DNA from: Ovis canadensis
Taxonomy: Eukaryota; Chordata; Mammalia; Artiodactyla; Bovidae
Direction of reading: 5' to 3'
Length of the DNA stretch: 64,000 nucleotides
NCBI RefSeq assembly: GCF_042477335.2
Contig: NC_091262.1
Span: 42,133,001-42,197,000 of the forward strand
Below, piece after piece: positions 31,950 through 41,884 of this stretch; position 1 is the first letter of the stretch; the number at the start of each line of letters is the position of its first letter. The position numbers and the translations under genes were made by a program. The notes below the pieces were generated by a model. The model worked only from the letters and a program-made list of their open reading frames with translations, was not told where the DNA came from and searched no databases.

Positions 31950-33587
31950 GGAACTAAAAGTGTTCTGCAAATCAAATCCTTTCTCTTTTATCTTCCTCAC
32001 CCTGCCCTCCCCCCACAGAAATTATTACAGTCTCTTTTGTTTTAAAGTCATGTTGGATGTGACTTTTGTTTTATTCACTTCAGAACTGTAATGAAATTTT
32101 TCTTATATTTTTTTCAATGTGGCGTTATTTTTTATTTTCAAAGATGACCGTGGAAAAACCTTCCACGTTATCTTTATTAATCTACCCATTTAATAAGATG
32201 TGCAGTCAGCATGACCTGCCCAGAACCAGATACCATTCCTTTAACAGACCTAAACCTGGAAATGTTTAAAACAAACGCAGAGACCTTTCCTCTTTCCTCA
32301 TTTGTCACTTTTCACCAGGCCTACTGTACCTGTTAAATGCTAGATTACATAATGATATGTCAAAGATCTAATATATCTGATGACAGTTTTAGTTTATTTT
32401 AGTTTTATTTTTGCCATGGTTTTAAAAATAAGGAAGAAATTTAAGCTTGAGAATACTATGCTTTAAAAATTACATTAATAAAAACAGTTCAATAATTGTA
32501 TGCTTTAAAATTTTTTTCTAGTGGTATTTATAATATCCAAATTAAGCTGTACAACATTTTTAATGCATCTCCAATTCTCTAAAGAACGAAGAGAAAGTTT
32601 TTGTCATTTGTAAAAATAAAGGTAAAACCTAGTTGTCAATTTAAAACCTATCTCCACTCCTACAGTTTATTTCTTAGAAAATGCTTTGATAAGAAGTGGA
32701 AACCATAAAGCCTAATTTCAGATAGTTGCCCCTTTAACAATGAAGTTTATCCACTGAACATCAAAAAAAAAGTTTCACATGATACCACAACTTTAATGTC
32801 TATGTATGGATCTTGTTATAGCTCCTCTGGATCAACTACTTGAGAAGAAATACAAGCAAATTTCAGAGTCTCCTTCAGAATTACAATAAGCTTTAACCAA
32901 GAATCTCTTTTGACTGCACAGACTATTTCTGGTCATCTAATGCAAACTGAATAGGAAACTAAAAAACCACAACACTTACAAACACAACTTCCTGTGGGAT
33001 TTTTGGTGTCTGTGGCTCAGACTGAAAAAAAAAAAAAAAACTGTGTACAAAATCTTTATTAATCTTTTAGAACCATTTATTAAAATGGCTTTGACCAAGT
33101 GAACAACTATACCCATACCCACATTTTATATAAGTGTATTTATGTTTCTCTTACCAAAAATATCCTTAGAAAACTGTTATGTGTTATAGTATGAGCGGTG
33201 AGTTTACACATGAAATACAAAAGGGAAATATTATAGCACTGCGGAAGAAAAGGAGACAGTCTTGATGATGTCACGAAAGAGGATATATACACAAAATACT
33301 AGAATTAGGAGAACTTTTTCAGAGCATCAGAAGAGCAATATAAAATAAATAATTCCACTCTCATTCTTACAGGGTATCTTAAAAACTCTAAAAATTGCTT
33401 CAGAGTTTTCCTCTGAAGTGTTGTGTAACACTTAAACAGAGAAATGCTTTGTGAGGCTCATAGCGTTTCTACATTTCACAGACCAGTAAAATTTCACACC
33501 CACACACACACAAAACCACTTTGGGGTACAATATAGGATGACCAATTTTTAATCTTACTTTATTTTGCAAAGTGAAGACATTTAAAA
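31950..33587. other. TJP1 5' flank, unrecognised
   Basis: AT-rich with an A run near 33025-33041. No gene, RNA or clear transposon. The flank between the island and 31790 is also plain. Confidence 0.35.
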
Positions 33588-33664
33588 ATAAACATGAACT
33601 GTACACTTAAAGATGGTTAAAACTGTAAGTTTTATATAGATTTTGCCACAGTAAAACAAAAATA
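33588..33664 (+). mobile_element. L1 3' end fragment
   Basis: 'catgaactgtacacttaaagatggttaaaactgtaagttttatatagattttgccacagtaaaacaaaa' matches the terminal 3' UTR of older L1s. Confidence 0.7.
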
Positions 33665-34091
33665 CCGAAAGAACATTACGTGATATCACCAATATCATTT
33701 CATTTTTTAAAAGGACAGAGAAGCACTAAAAAGAGGACTTTTAAAATTCAATTCAGAATAAACGACAATCCTTCCTAGGAAGAGCTCCTCCTAAGAAAGA
33801 GTGGGGCCGTACTTCCTCTGAGCAGGACACGGCAGGGTCTCTCTCTTTAGGCTCCTGAATGTCACACAGCCAAGCCTACTGTCCATAATCCCATGGAGCC
33901 CATGACTACAGTCTCCTCTCCACAGTTCAGTTCCCCGCCTTCTACACTCTCCCAGTGATCATGATCACTGAACCACCACTCCCACCCTGGCCCCTCCCAG
34001 CCCAAGCACATATTTCACAGAGAAAACAGAAACAGAGGAATGGAAACGCCCTTATCTTCCTGACAAATATGACACACCGACCCTAACCTCG

Positions 34092-34378
34092 GGCTTCCCA
34101 GGAGACAGTGTGGTAAAGACCCTGCCGCCCAATGCAGGAGACACAAGAGATGTGGGTTCAATCCCTGGGTAGGGAAGATCCCCCGAGAAGGAAATGGCAA
34201 CCCACTCCAGTATTCTTGGGCTTCCCTGGTGGCTCAGATGGTAAAGACTTTGCCTACAATGCAGGAGACCTGGGTTCGATTCCTGGGTTGGGAAGATCCC
34301 CTGGAGGAGGGTATGACAACCAACTCCTGGTAAGCTACAGTCCATGGGGTCTCAAAGAGTTGGACATGCCTGAGCATG
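34092..34378 (+). mobile_element. BOV-A2 SINE (two tRNA-like heads)
   Basis: Sense. The first head is at 34092-34217 ('gggcttcccaggagacagtg...ctccagtattctt'). A second complete unit, 34218-34378, starts 'gggcttccctggtggctcag' and ends 'catggggtctcaaagagttggacatgcctgag'. This is the dimeric BOV-A2 layout. Confidence 0.9.
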
Positions 34379-34418
34379 CGTGTGTGTGTGCGCGCGCGCG
34401 CATGCACACACACACTCT
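34376..34418. repeat. TG-CG-CA alternating tract (Z-DNA type)
   Basis: TG dinucleotides, then about five CG dinucleotides, then CA dinucleotides give over 35 bases of strict purine-pyrimidine alternation that is close to self-complementary. It directly follows the BOV-A2 tail. Confidence 0.9.
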
Positions 34419-34419
34419 A

Positions 34420-35520
34420 ACACCTGCTTTTCTCCTGGCTCCCTCCCGCTGGGTTAGGAATCCCATCTCGGGGGCTGGCCCTATCAGTTCTCCCGCCATC
34501 ACCTTTGTCCTCCCTCAGCTAAAGGACTCTACCTCTCAGAATTCATGCTTCCCCTAGTGTCTCCCATCTTAAAAAAAAAACCCACTGACCCACCCAGGCT
34601 ACCTTCCTAGGTGTGCCAGCACTGCAGCTATACAACCCAGCGCTGGGAGAGCCCTGCACCTGGGTTTAATGCTCTGACTCTGAACAATTTTCATTTTGGA
34701 TTTGTGTTTAGTAACTGAAGGTTGGACAACGCAAGGCACACTGGAGACCCGGGGCCTCAGCTCACACTGGCCCTGGCTCCTGCGGCCTCTGGGGAGGGCT
34801 TCCCAGGCAGTCTGTGCCTCCCTGCCTGACCGGGATAGGCAAGTGCTGGTATCACAGCATCCTGGGTAAGCAAAGCCATCGCTCACCTTGGTAGGAGGGG
34901 AGCCTCTTGATCAGCCCCCACTCAGGTACCCGGGCTTCCCAGCCTGGAGATTTAAGGATCCTTGCTGGCTGCTGTCTACTGTGGACGTGGCAGCTTGGCT
35001 CCCCTAGACTCTGTGCCCAGCCCGGCTGTTTCAGTCAGGCGTTTGATGAGGAGGAGGTTCTGGTAGGCCCAGCAGACAAATGGGACCCCCAGGGTCCTTG
35101 AGGGTCTGTCCTGGTTGTGATTGTCCCCAGGCCCAGGGGTGCTCCCTGTGCCTGTGAGTGAGGAGTACGGTCCTCTCTCTCCTCAACCGTCCTGACTTGG
35201 CCGAGGCTGGTCTCTTCTACTGGCTTGAGAGACAACTCCAGGAACAAGCCCTGACATATCAAGTGTGTAATTCAGCTAAGTCCTCCTATGAGTTCTGATC
35301 TCTGCATCTAAAACCTGCCCAATACAAAGATACATGATAAATCATATGCACCTTTAATGATACTTTGTCCTGTATTTTGAGCAAAGGATCCCACATTTTC
35401 ACTCTGCACTGGACCCCACAGGGACACAAGGAGCTCAGAGTCGACCCCTGCTAGACAGCGTTCTCTCTGTTCACGACAAGCTGCCTGAGACGTTCCCTAC
35501 CCCGCCCCACTCCTGTGTCT
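34420..35520. other. GC-richer flank segment, unrecognised
   Basis: GC content is higher than the neighbours, and there are open frames of 60-95 codons on both strands with no recognisable product. No splice-coding pattern could be established. Confidence 0.35.
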
Positions 35521-35739
35521 CTGTGATCAATTATGTAAAAGACTTGAGTTATAGACAGATGTTCAAAGTTCAGCTAGCCCACACTGCCCATTCCCACTAC
35601 CCAGGAATAACAGTATTAAATCTAACTAGAGAGTATATACCAGATTGCTTTCTGCGTATTTATGTATGCATATACATGGAAAAAGAGAAAGAGAGAAACA
35701 TGTAGATATACAGCAATGCCTGTTTTCTTTAAACAAATG

Positions 35740-35882
35740 ATAGACTACATTTACTATCTTACAGTTTATTTTTTCACTTAATATTTTTGTCTTGGAGATG
35801 ATGTCAAACAATAAAAATCTACCTCATGATTTTTAAATGGCTGTCTAGCATTTCACAGTATGGATGTACCATAGTGTATCTA
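35740..35882 (-). mobile_element. L1-like antisense fragment
   Basis: 'cttacagtttattttttcacttaatatttttgtcttgg', 'tttttaaatggctgtctagcatttcacagtatggatgtacc' matches reversed old L1 sequence. It is cut by the following SINE. Confidence 0.5.
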
Positions 35883-35883
35883 G

Positions 35884-36090
35884 GGTTTCACCAGTGGCTT
35901 AGAGGGTAAAGAATCCACTTGCAATGCAGAGACCCAGGTTTGATCCCTGGGCGGGGAAGATCCTCTAGAGAAGGGAATGACAACTCACTCAAGTATTCAT
36001 GCGTGGGAAATCCCATGGAAGGAGGGGCCTGGTGGGCTACAGTCCATGGGGTCGCAAAGAGTTGGACACGACTGAGCACACACATGCACA
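35884..36090 (+). mobile_element. Bov-tA SINE
   Basis: Sense full-length: 'gggtttcaccagtggcttagagg' head, 'tgatccctgggcggggaagatcc', tail 'ccatggggtcgcaaagagttggacacgactgagcac'. Possible short duplications 'tatctag' / 'tacctag' on the flanks. Confidence 0.92.
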
Positions 36091-36359
36091 TACCTAGCTA
36101 AAATAAAAATTTTAAACTGATACTGTCAACTTGCCAACCAAGGGTACTAGGTCACCCTATCCTGTCTCCCTCACCCATATGAACACTTGATATTAACCTT
36201 ATACATTTCGCCTGTGTGGTAAACAAAAATGGTATATTACTTGGCATGCATTTCATTTAATCCTTTTTTTCTGTTGGGTTACTTCTCTTACCACTTTGTT
36301 GAAGTTCTCTAAGGATCCCTTTATATTTCATGCATTCTAAGTCTTTTTAGTTTACTGTC

Positions 36360-36402
36360 TGTGTATGTAAGTATAAGTGTGTATGTGTGTGTGTGTGTGA
36401 AA
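36360..36402. repeat. TG microsatellite
   Basis: Imperfect (TG)n interrupted by TA steps. Likely length-polymorphic. Confidence 0.85.
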
Positions 36403-36404
36403 TA

Positions 36405-36700
36405 AAATTTCCTTTGGAACAATTTTAGCTTTATAGAAGAGCTGGAAAGATGGTACAAAGTATTCCCTTATACCCTTCATCCAAGTTGCCCCAATGTCAA
36501 CATTTTATATAACTCTGGTATATGTGTCAAAAGCAAATAATAATTTTCTAACATTACTAACAAAAGTGCATCAAGTTCTACCAACTTCAACTCTAATTTC
36601 TCTGATATTCTCCTAATTTTGCAAAGCCTCCTCCTTTCCAAATCTTATGAACACAATTTTGGCCATGTTAATTTTGAGGCTCTAGAATTTCTCAAGTTCA
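36405..36700 (-). mobile_element. Old L1 fragment
   Basis: Antisense: 'ggaacaattttagctttatagaagagctggaaagatggtacaaag', 'ttatacccttcatccaagttgccccaatgtcaacattttatataac'. This is the same L1 3' region as the copy at 47640-48987. Confidence 0.65.
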
Positions 36701-36821
36701 AGTCTATGAGCATGACTATGAAGGAGGCAGAGAATGAATTAAGTTGACAGAGGACAATACACAGGGTACACCTGGAGTTTCATGGTTCTTAGTAAGTTTT
36801 TTAAAAATGTCTTTCTCATCT

Positions 36822-37170
36822 TGCTATTTTTTAATTGAAGTATAGTTGACTTCAACTACACACCAGGGCTTCCCTGCTGGCTCAGAAGGTAAAGAATCCG
36901 CCTGCAATGAGGGATACCTGGGTTCAATCCCTGGGTTGGGAAGATCCCCTGGAGAAGGGAACAGCTACCCACTCCAGTACTGTGGCCTGGAGAATTTCAT
37001 GGACTGCACAGCCCATGGGGTTGCAAAGAGTTGGGGACATGACTGAGTGACTTTCACTTTACATAGTTAATTTACAGTATTGTGTTAGTTTCTGCTGTAC
37101 AGCAAAGATATTCAGGTATATATAAACACACACATATATATTCTATTTCATATTATTTTTCATTATGGTT
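36822..37170 (-). mobile_element. Artiodactyl L1 3' UTR, split by Bov-tA
   Basis: Antisense L1 3' phrases: 'attgaagtatagttgac' before the SINE, then 'atagttaatttacagtattgtgttagtttctgctgtacagcaaag' and 'tcatattatttttcattatggttt' after it. The Bov-tA at 36866-37062 sits inside it with imperfect repeated 'atagtt' flanks. Confidence 0.8.
36866..37062 (+). mobile_element. Bov-tA SINE
   Basis: Sense full-length: 'agggcttccctgctggctcag' to 'catggggttgcaaagagttggggacatgactgagtgac'. Confidence 0.93.
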
Positions 37171-37892
37171 TAATTCAAGGAACTTTTTTTCTCAGACTCA
37201 TCTTTGTAAAATAACTTCTGTGAGATATTTTCTCAGCCTCAGATAACAAATGGAAATTAGAAGAAATCTTTCTATTTCACTTTAGTTTGCAGTCTGTTTC
37301 CCAAGTGTACCAAACTCATTGAAGAGAGAGATATGTTTCTTAAAAGAAGCTAAACAGTGTCATCTGCCAAAGAATGTTTGGATTGTTCTTTTACACTTGA
37401 CACAGGTAGGTATGATAAAACCTTTATAATAAGAGTCTTTTAAAACAAATAATAACCAAAAAATATAGAAAAGCTAGTGGAACTTCATTGAAAAAGATGT
37501 AAGTTTTTTTCTATTTAACATAATTTCTAAAAGGAAATATATTTGCAAAAGAAACACTGGAAGGAAAACTAAGAACAAATGAAAGGACCTGCCTTCAGAG
37601 GAGGGAGGTAACACTAGTAACAAAGAGACTTTTCTAGGCAGACTCTATACTGTGGTTTGACTTTGGAAACAAAAATGTTTTATATATTTTTAAAAAATGA
37701 AATCAAGAAGAAAAAAGGCATCTGTAAAAACTGAAAACCAACTGGGGTGAGAATATATAGATTAATCTGGTGCCTTAACCATACAAAGAAAAGAATGGTT
37801 TTCAGTGACTTGTCCAAAGTACTCTGATGGAATTCTCAGTGGAATATTTTCTACGGGAAAGGGCACTACGGAGAAAACTTAAATTTCATCCA
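37171..37892. other. Unrecognised flank
   Basis: AT-rich sequence with no assignable feature. Confidence 0.35.
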
Positions 37893-38092
37893 GTCAGAAA
37901 AGACCCTGATGTTGGGAAAGATTGAGGGCAGGAGGAGAAGGGGGCAAAAGAGGACGAGATGGTTGGATGGGATCACCGACTCAATGGACGTGAGTTTGAG
38001 CCAGCTCTGGGAGATGGTGAAGGACAGGAAAACGTGGTGTGCTGCAGTTCATGGGGTTGCAGAGTCAGACAGGACTTAGCAAATGAACAACA
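37893..38092 (+). mobile_element. BovB 3' end
   Basis: Sense: 'gaaaagaccctgatgttgggaaagattgagggc' to 'catggggttgcagagtcagacaggacttagc'. It closely resembles the copies at 18661 and 20472, including the CTTAGCAA ending, so these may belong to one BovB subfamily. Confidence 0.9.
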
Positions 38093-38199
38093 AGTCTGTT
38101 ACTAATAATATCAGCACTATTATTTCAAAACTTTTATTTATGTGTGTGTGCCTGTGCATTAACTAATCTAAAACTGTTACAAACTCACTAGTGTGCCAA

Positions 38200-38480
38200 T
38201 ACATATAATGAGTTGTTTTATCTGTGTATTACCTAATATATTAGTATACTTAATATATGTGTTATTATTTACAATAATTTATAATATTAGCATTATCACA
38301 TTATGTATATAATAGTTCAAAGTTAAATGTAAGTATATTATAATCTCAAAGTAATAATGCTGATACAATATATTATTAGCATTAGTATATGCTAATAATA
38401 GTAATATTACATGTTTTCACACATTAGTTAATATATCAATACATAGTGTATGTTAACATACACTAACCAAAACTTTTCAT
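38200..38480. repeat. AT-rich low-complexity tract with palindromes
   Basis: Dominated by TAATA/TATTA motifs. It includes a perfect 22-base palindrome at 38444-38465 centred on GTTAAC and a shorter stem around TATTAGCA...TGCTAATA near 38375-38400. Confidence 0.8.
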
Positions 38481-38723
38481 TGAAAAGAGAAAAGAGTATA
38501 AAATGCAAAGAAGTTAAATAAAAATTTTGCAATTCTAACTTAAGTTAAAAAATCAATTATACTTGATTTTTAAAATATACTTAAGAGAAAAAGAGACATA
38601 TATGTATTTATATGTACCAGGACTCCCTGCAGATACCAAAATTCATGAAGGTCCCTTATAAAAAATAGTGCAGTATTTGCATATAAACCGATGCACATCT
38701 TCCCATACACTTTATATCACCTC

Positions 38724-40044
38724 TCAGTTCAGTTCAGTTCAGTTGCTCACTCGTGTCCGACTCTTTGTGAGCCCATGAACTGCAACACGCCAGGCCTCCC
38801 TGTCCATCACCAACTCCTGGAGTTTATCCAAACTCATGTCCATTGAGTCAGTGATGTCATCCAACCATCTCATCCTCTGTTGTCCCCTTCTCCTCCTGCC
38901 TTCAATCTTTCCCCAAATCAGGATCTTTTCAAATGAGTCACCTGTTCGCATCAGGTGGCCAAAATATTGGAGTTTCAGCTTCAACATCAGTCCTTCCAAT
39001 GTACACCCAAGACTCATTTCCTTTAGGATGGACTGGTTGGATCCCCTTGCAGTCCAAGGGACTCTCAAGAGTCTTCTCCAACACCATAGTTCAAAAGCAT
39101 CAATTCTTTGGCGCTCAGCTCTTCCCTGGTGGCTCAGACGGTAAAGCGTCTGCCTGCAATGCAGGAGACTGGGGTTCGATTCCTGGGTCGGGAAGATCCC
39201 CTGGAGAAGGAAATGGCAATCCACTCCAGCACTCTTGCCTGGAAAATCCCATGGACAGAGGAGCCTGATTGGCTACAGTCCGTGGGGTCGCAAAGAGTCG
39301 GACACAACTGAGCGACTTCACTTTCACTTCAGCTTTCTTTATAGTCCAACTCTCACATCCATACATGACTACTGGAAAAATCATAGCCTTGACTAGACAG
39401 ACCTTTGTTGACAAAGTAATGTCTCTGCTTTTGAATATGCTGTCTAGGTTGGTCATAACTTTCCTTCCAAGGAGTATCTTTTAATTTCATGGCTGCAATC
39501 ACCATCTGCAGTGATATTGGGGCCCAGAGAAATAAAGTTTGACACTGTTTCCACTGTTTCCCCATCTATTTCCCATGAAGTGATGGGACCAGATGCCATG
39601 ATCTTCGTTTTCTGAATGTTGAACTTTAAGCCAACTTTTTCACTCTCCTCTTTCACTTTCATCAAGAGGCCCTTTAGTTCTTCACTTCCTGCCATAAGGG
39701 TGGTGCCATCTGCATATCTGAGGTGATTGATATTTTTTTTGACAATCTTGATTCCAGCTTGTGCTTCATCCAGCCCGGCGTTTCTCATGGCGTTTCTCTC
39801 TTCTCTTAAATTCTGCATAGAATTTAAGTAAGCAGGGTGACAATATACAGCCTTGACGTACTCCTTTTCCTATTTGGAACCAGTCTGTTGGTCCATGTCC
39901 AGTTCTAACTGTTGCTTCCTGACCTGCATACAGGTTTCTCAAGAGGCAGGTCAGGTGGTCTGGTATTCCCATCTCTTTCAAAATTTTCCAGTTTATTGTG
40001 ATCCACACAAAGGCTTTGGCATGGTCAATAAAGCAGAAATAGAT
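38724..40044 (-). mobile_element. BovB LINE, itself split by Bov-tA
   Basis: Antisense, starting with the (TCAGT)n tail at 38724-38745 and running up to the RT motif-A region near 40020. A Bov-tA at about 39118-39327 interrupts it inside 'cgctcagct|ttctttatagtcc'. The frames 39453-39818 and 39115-39456 (minus) are its decayed RT, with LRYADGTTLMA carrying YADG in place of YADD. Confidence 0.93.
39118..39327 (+). mobile_element. Bov-tA SINE nested in BovB
   Basis: Sense full-length: 'cttccctggtggctcagacgg' to 'cgtggggtcgcaaagagtcggacacaactgagcgac'. Flanking CTCAGCT / TTCAGCT may be the target duplication. Close to consensus, so probably young. Confidence 0.94.
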
Positions 40045-40329
40045 GCTTATAATACCTGATAGAATGTAAATGCTATGTAAATAACTGCTAGTGTGCAGAA
40101 AATTCAAGTTTTGATTTTTGGAACTTTCTGGAATTTTCTTCTGAGTATTTTTTATCTGCAGCTGGGTGAATACATGAAGAGCCCACAGATACAGAAGGCT
40201 GACTATATATATGTGTCTTCCAGCTCTTGCCAGAGAAAGGACTAAAAACAATAAAAACTCAACAGCAATGAGCCCAACCACTGCCTACACTCCAGCCAGG
40301 AATGGATGATCACAAGAAACATATGAGAT

Positions 40330-40530
40330 GGGCTTCCCTGGTGGCACAGATGGTAGAGACTCTACCTGCAATTCAGTAGGTGTGGGTTCAAATCCAGGGT
40401 CAAGAAGACCCCTGGAGGATGGTGGCTACCCACTACAGTATTCTTGCCTGGAGAATCCCATGGACAGAGGAGCCTGGCAGGCTATGGTCCATGGGGTCAC
40501 AGAGTTGGATATGACTGAAAGACTAGCGCT
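40330..40530 (+). mobile_element. Bov-tA SINE
   Basis: Sense full-length: 'gggcttccctggtggcacag' to 'catggggtcacagagttggatatgactgaaag'. Confidence 0.93.
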
Positions 40531-40719
40531 TACTTACTCTCCCAGATATCCTGAGATATACTGTGCTGGAAAGCAAGGGCACTCTCAAGGGGTAATGGTG
40601 CCAAGGGAGACAGAAGCCAACAAGTAGCTCCCAAGGCCCAAAGACAAAACAATTTGAGCCTCAAAAAAACGCAAATGATTGAAACACACTGAATATCTAA
40701 AACCCATGATGAGTTCATA

Positions 40720-41004
40720 ATACAAGCATACCTCATGTTATTGTACTTTGCATTTTTTATAAACTGAAGGCTGTCAAGGATGGCTAGCATTTTTTAGTAA
40801 CCAACTACTTTTAAATTAAGGTATATACATTGTTTTTTCAGACACAATGCTATTATTGCACACAGACTACAGTATAGTGTAAACATATCTCTTGTATGCA
40901 CTGGGAAATAAAATAATTTGTCTGACTCTACTATGATATTCACTTTATTGCAGTGGTGTGGATTAGAACCTTTCATATCTTTGAAGTCTGGCTGTAATAT
41001 CAAA
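40720..41004. mobile_element. Tigger1-like internal-deletion derivative
   Basis: The left end 'caagcatacctcatgttattgtactttgcattttttataaactgaaggctgt' and the right part 'cacaatgctattattgcacacagactacagtatagtgtaaacat...cactttattgcagtggtgtgg' match the two ends of Tigger1, with the transposase gene deleted. The ends are inverted repeats of the CATACCTC type, the right one degraded. Confidence 0.75.
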
Positions 41005-41599
41005 AACGTGGGGAAAAAAGAAAGAGACACCCCAAACCACTATGAATTGAGTAGCTCTGGATATAACTAGTGCACCAACTCCTTATTCTGTAAGCCATCA
41101 ATTAAAAGGATCAGCTGTCCGAACATGCTGCAGATAACTAAGTGACTCTAATTGATGAGGAAAGTTCCTTATAAAAGAAACTCCAGCTAACAAAATCTGG
41201 AAGAAATGATAGAGTTAGGAAATCATTGCCTTATAATAAGTGAAATAACAGATTCATGTAATGATCATCAAAGGGTCAGCCCACCCGTCAGTGTTAGCAT
41301 CAACGAAAGTAAGACAATTCTCCACATGACGAGACTGGAAGCATGTGGGTCCTCTTTAAAAAGGACACCTGCTCCAGGAGTGGCACTGAATGACATTCAC
41401 CCACTAAGCAATTTTCACAAACGGAAGTACAGGAGCTAGAGATGCATGTCAAATGATCCCAAAAGGAAGCAGCCACACAAATACAGAATGCGGGAGGTTC
41501 TTTGTAGGAAAACAGACCAGTCTTCAAAGCAGATCAATTGGCAAAAAGAAAAGAAAGGCAAGTTGGGACTGCTATAGACTTTATGTGGGCAGAATCCTT
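41005..41599. other. Unrecognised flank
   Basis: No gene or repeat assigned. Confidence 0.35.
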
Positions 41600-41880
41600 T
41601 TCAAATCTACCTGCTGCAAAAAGAGACAACTGGGAAATTTTAATTATGGACTAAGTGCTGAGAATACCACGACATGACCACGCTAGCGGCTACCTAAGCA
41701 AGGTCTCCTTTTTCAGGGGAGGCATATTGAAACATGCAGAGCTGAAACAGCACCATGGGACTTGCTTGAAAATACTTTAGCAAAGAGAAAACTTTTAAAA
41801 CAGAGGCCAAAAAACAGGCAGCAAAATATTGAAAATTGTTGAATCCAAATGATGGGCATATAAGAGGTTTAATGCGTTAT
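41600..41880 (+). mobile_element. L1M-type 3' fragment
   Basis: 'actgggaaattttaattatggactaagtgctgagaatacc' and 'gggacttgcttgaaaatactttagca' resemble the same old L1 3' UTR seen at 18008-19105. Confidence 0.45.
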
Positions 41881-41884
41881 TCTT

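Larger units (their letters stand above)
38605..40208. mobile_element. MER2 DNA transposon (Tigger type), split by BovB
   Basis: The left part, 38605-38723, has 'ccaggactccctgcagataccaaaattcatgaaggtcccttataaaaaatagtgcagtatttgcatataaacc'. The right part, 40045-40208, has 'cttataatacctgatagaatgtaaatgctatgtaaataactg' and 'gctgactata'. Joined, they follow the MER2 consensus end to end; BovB lies between 'cacctct' and 'agatgcttataat'. It is a non-coding derivative of a pogo/Tigger transposon. The left terminal repeat is degraded. Confidence 0.8.

Noticed and set aside
34132..34557. A 141-codon plus-strand frame
   Set aside because: It translates BOV-A2 SINE sequence and the following TG/CG/CA repeat.
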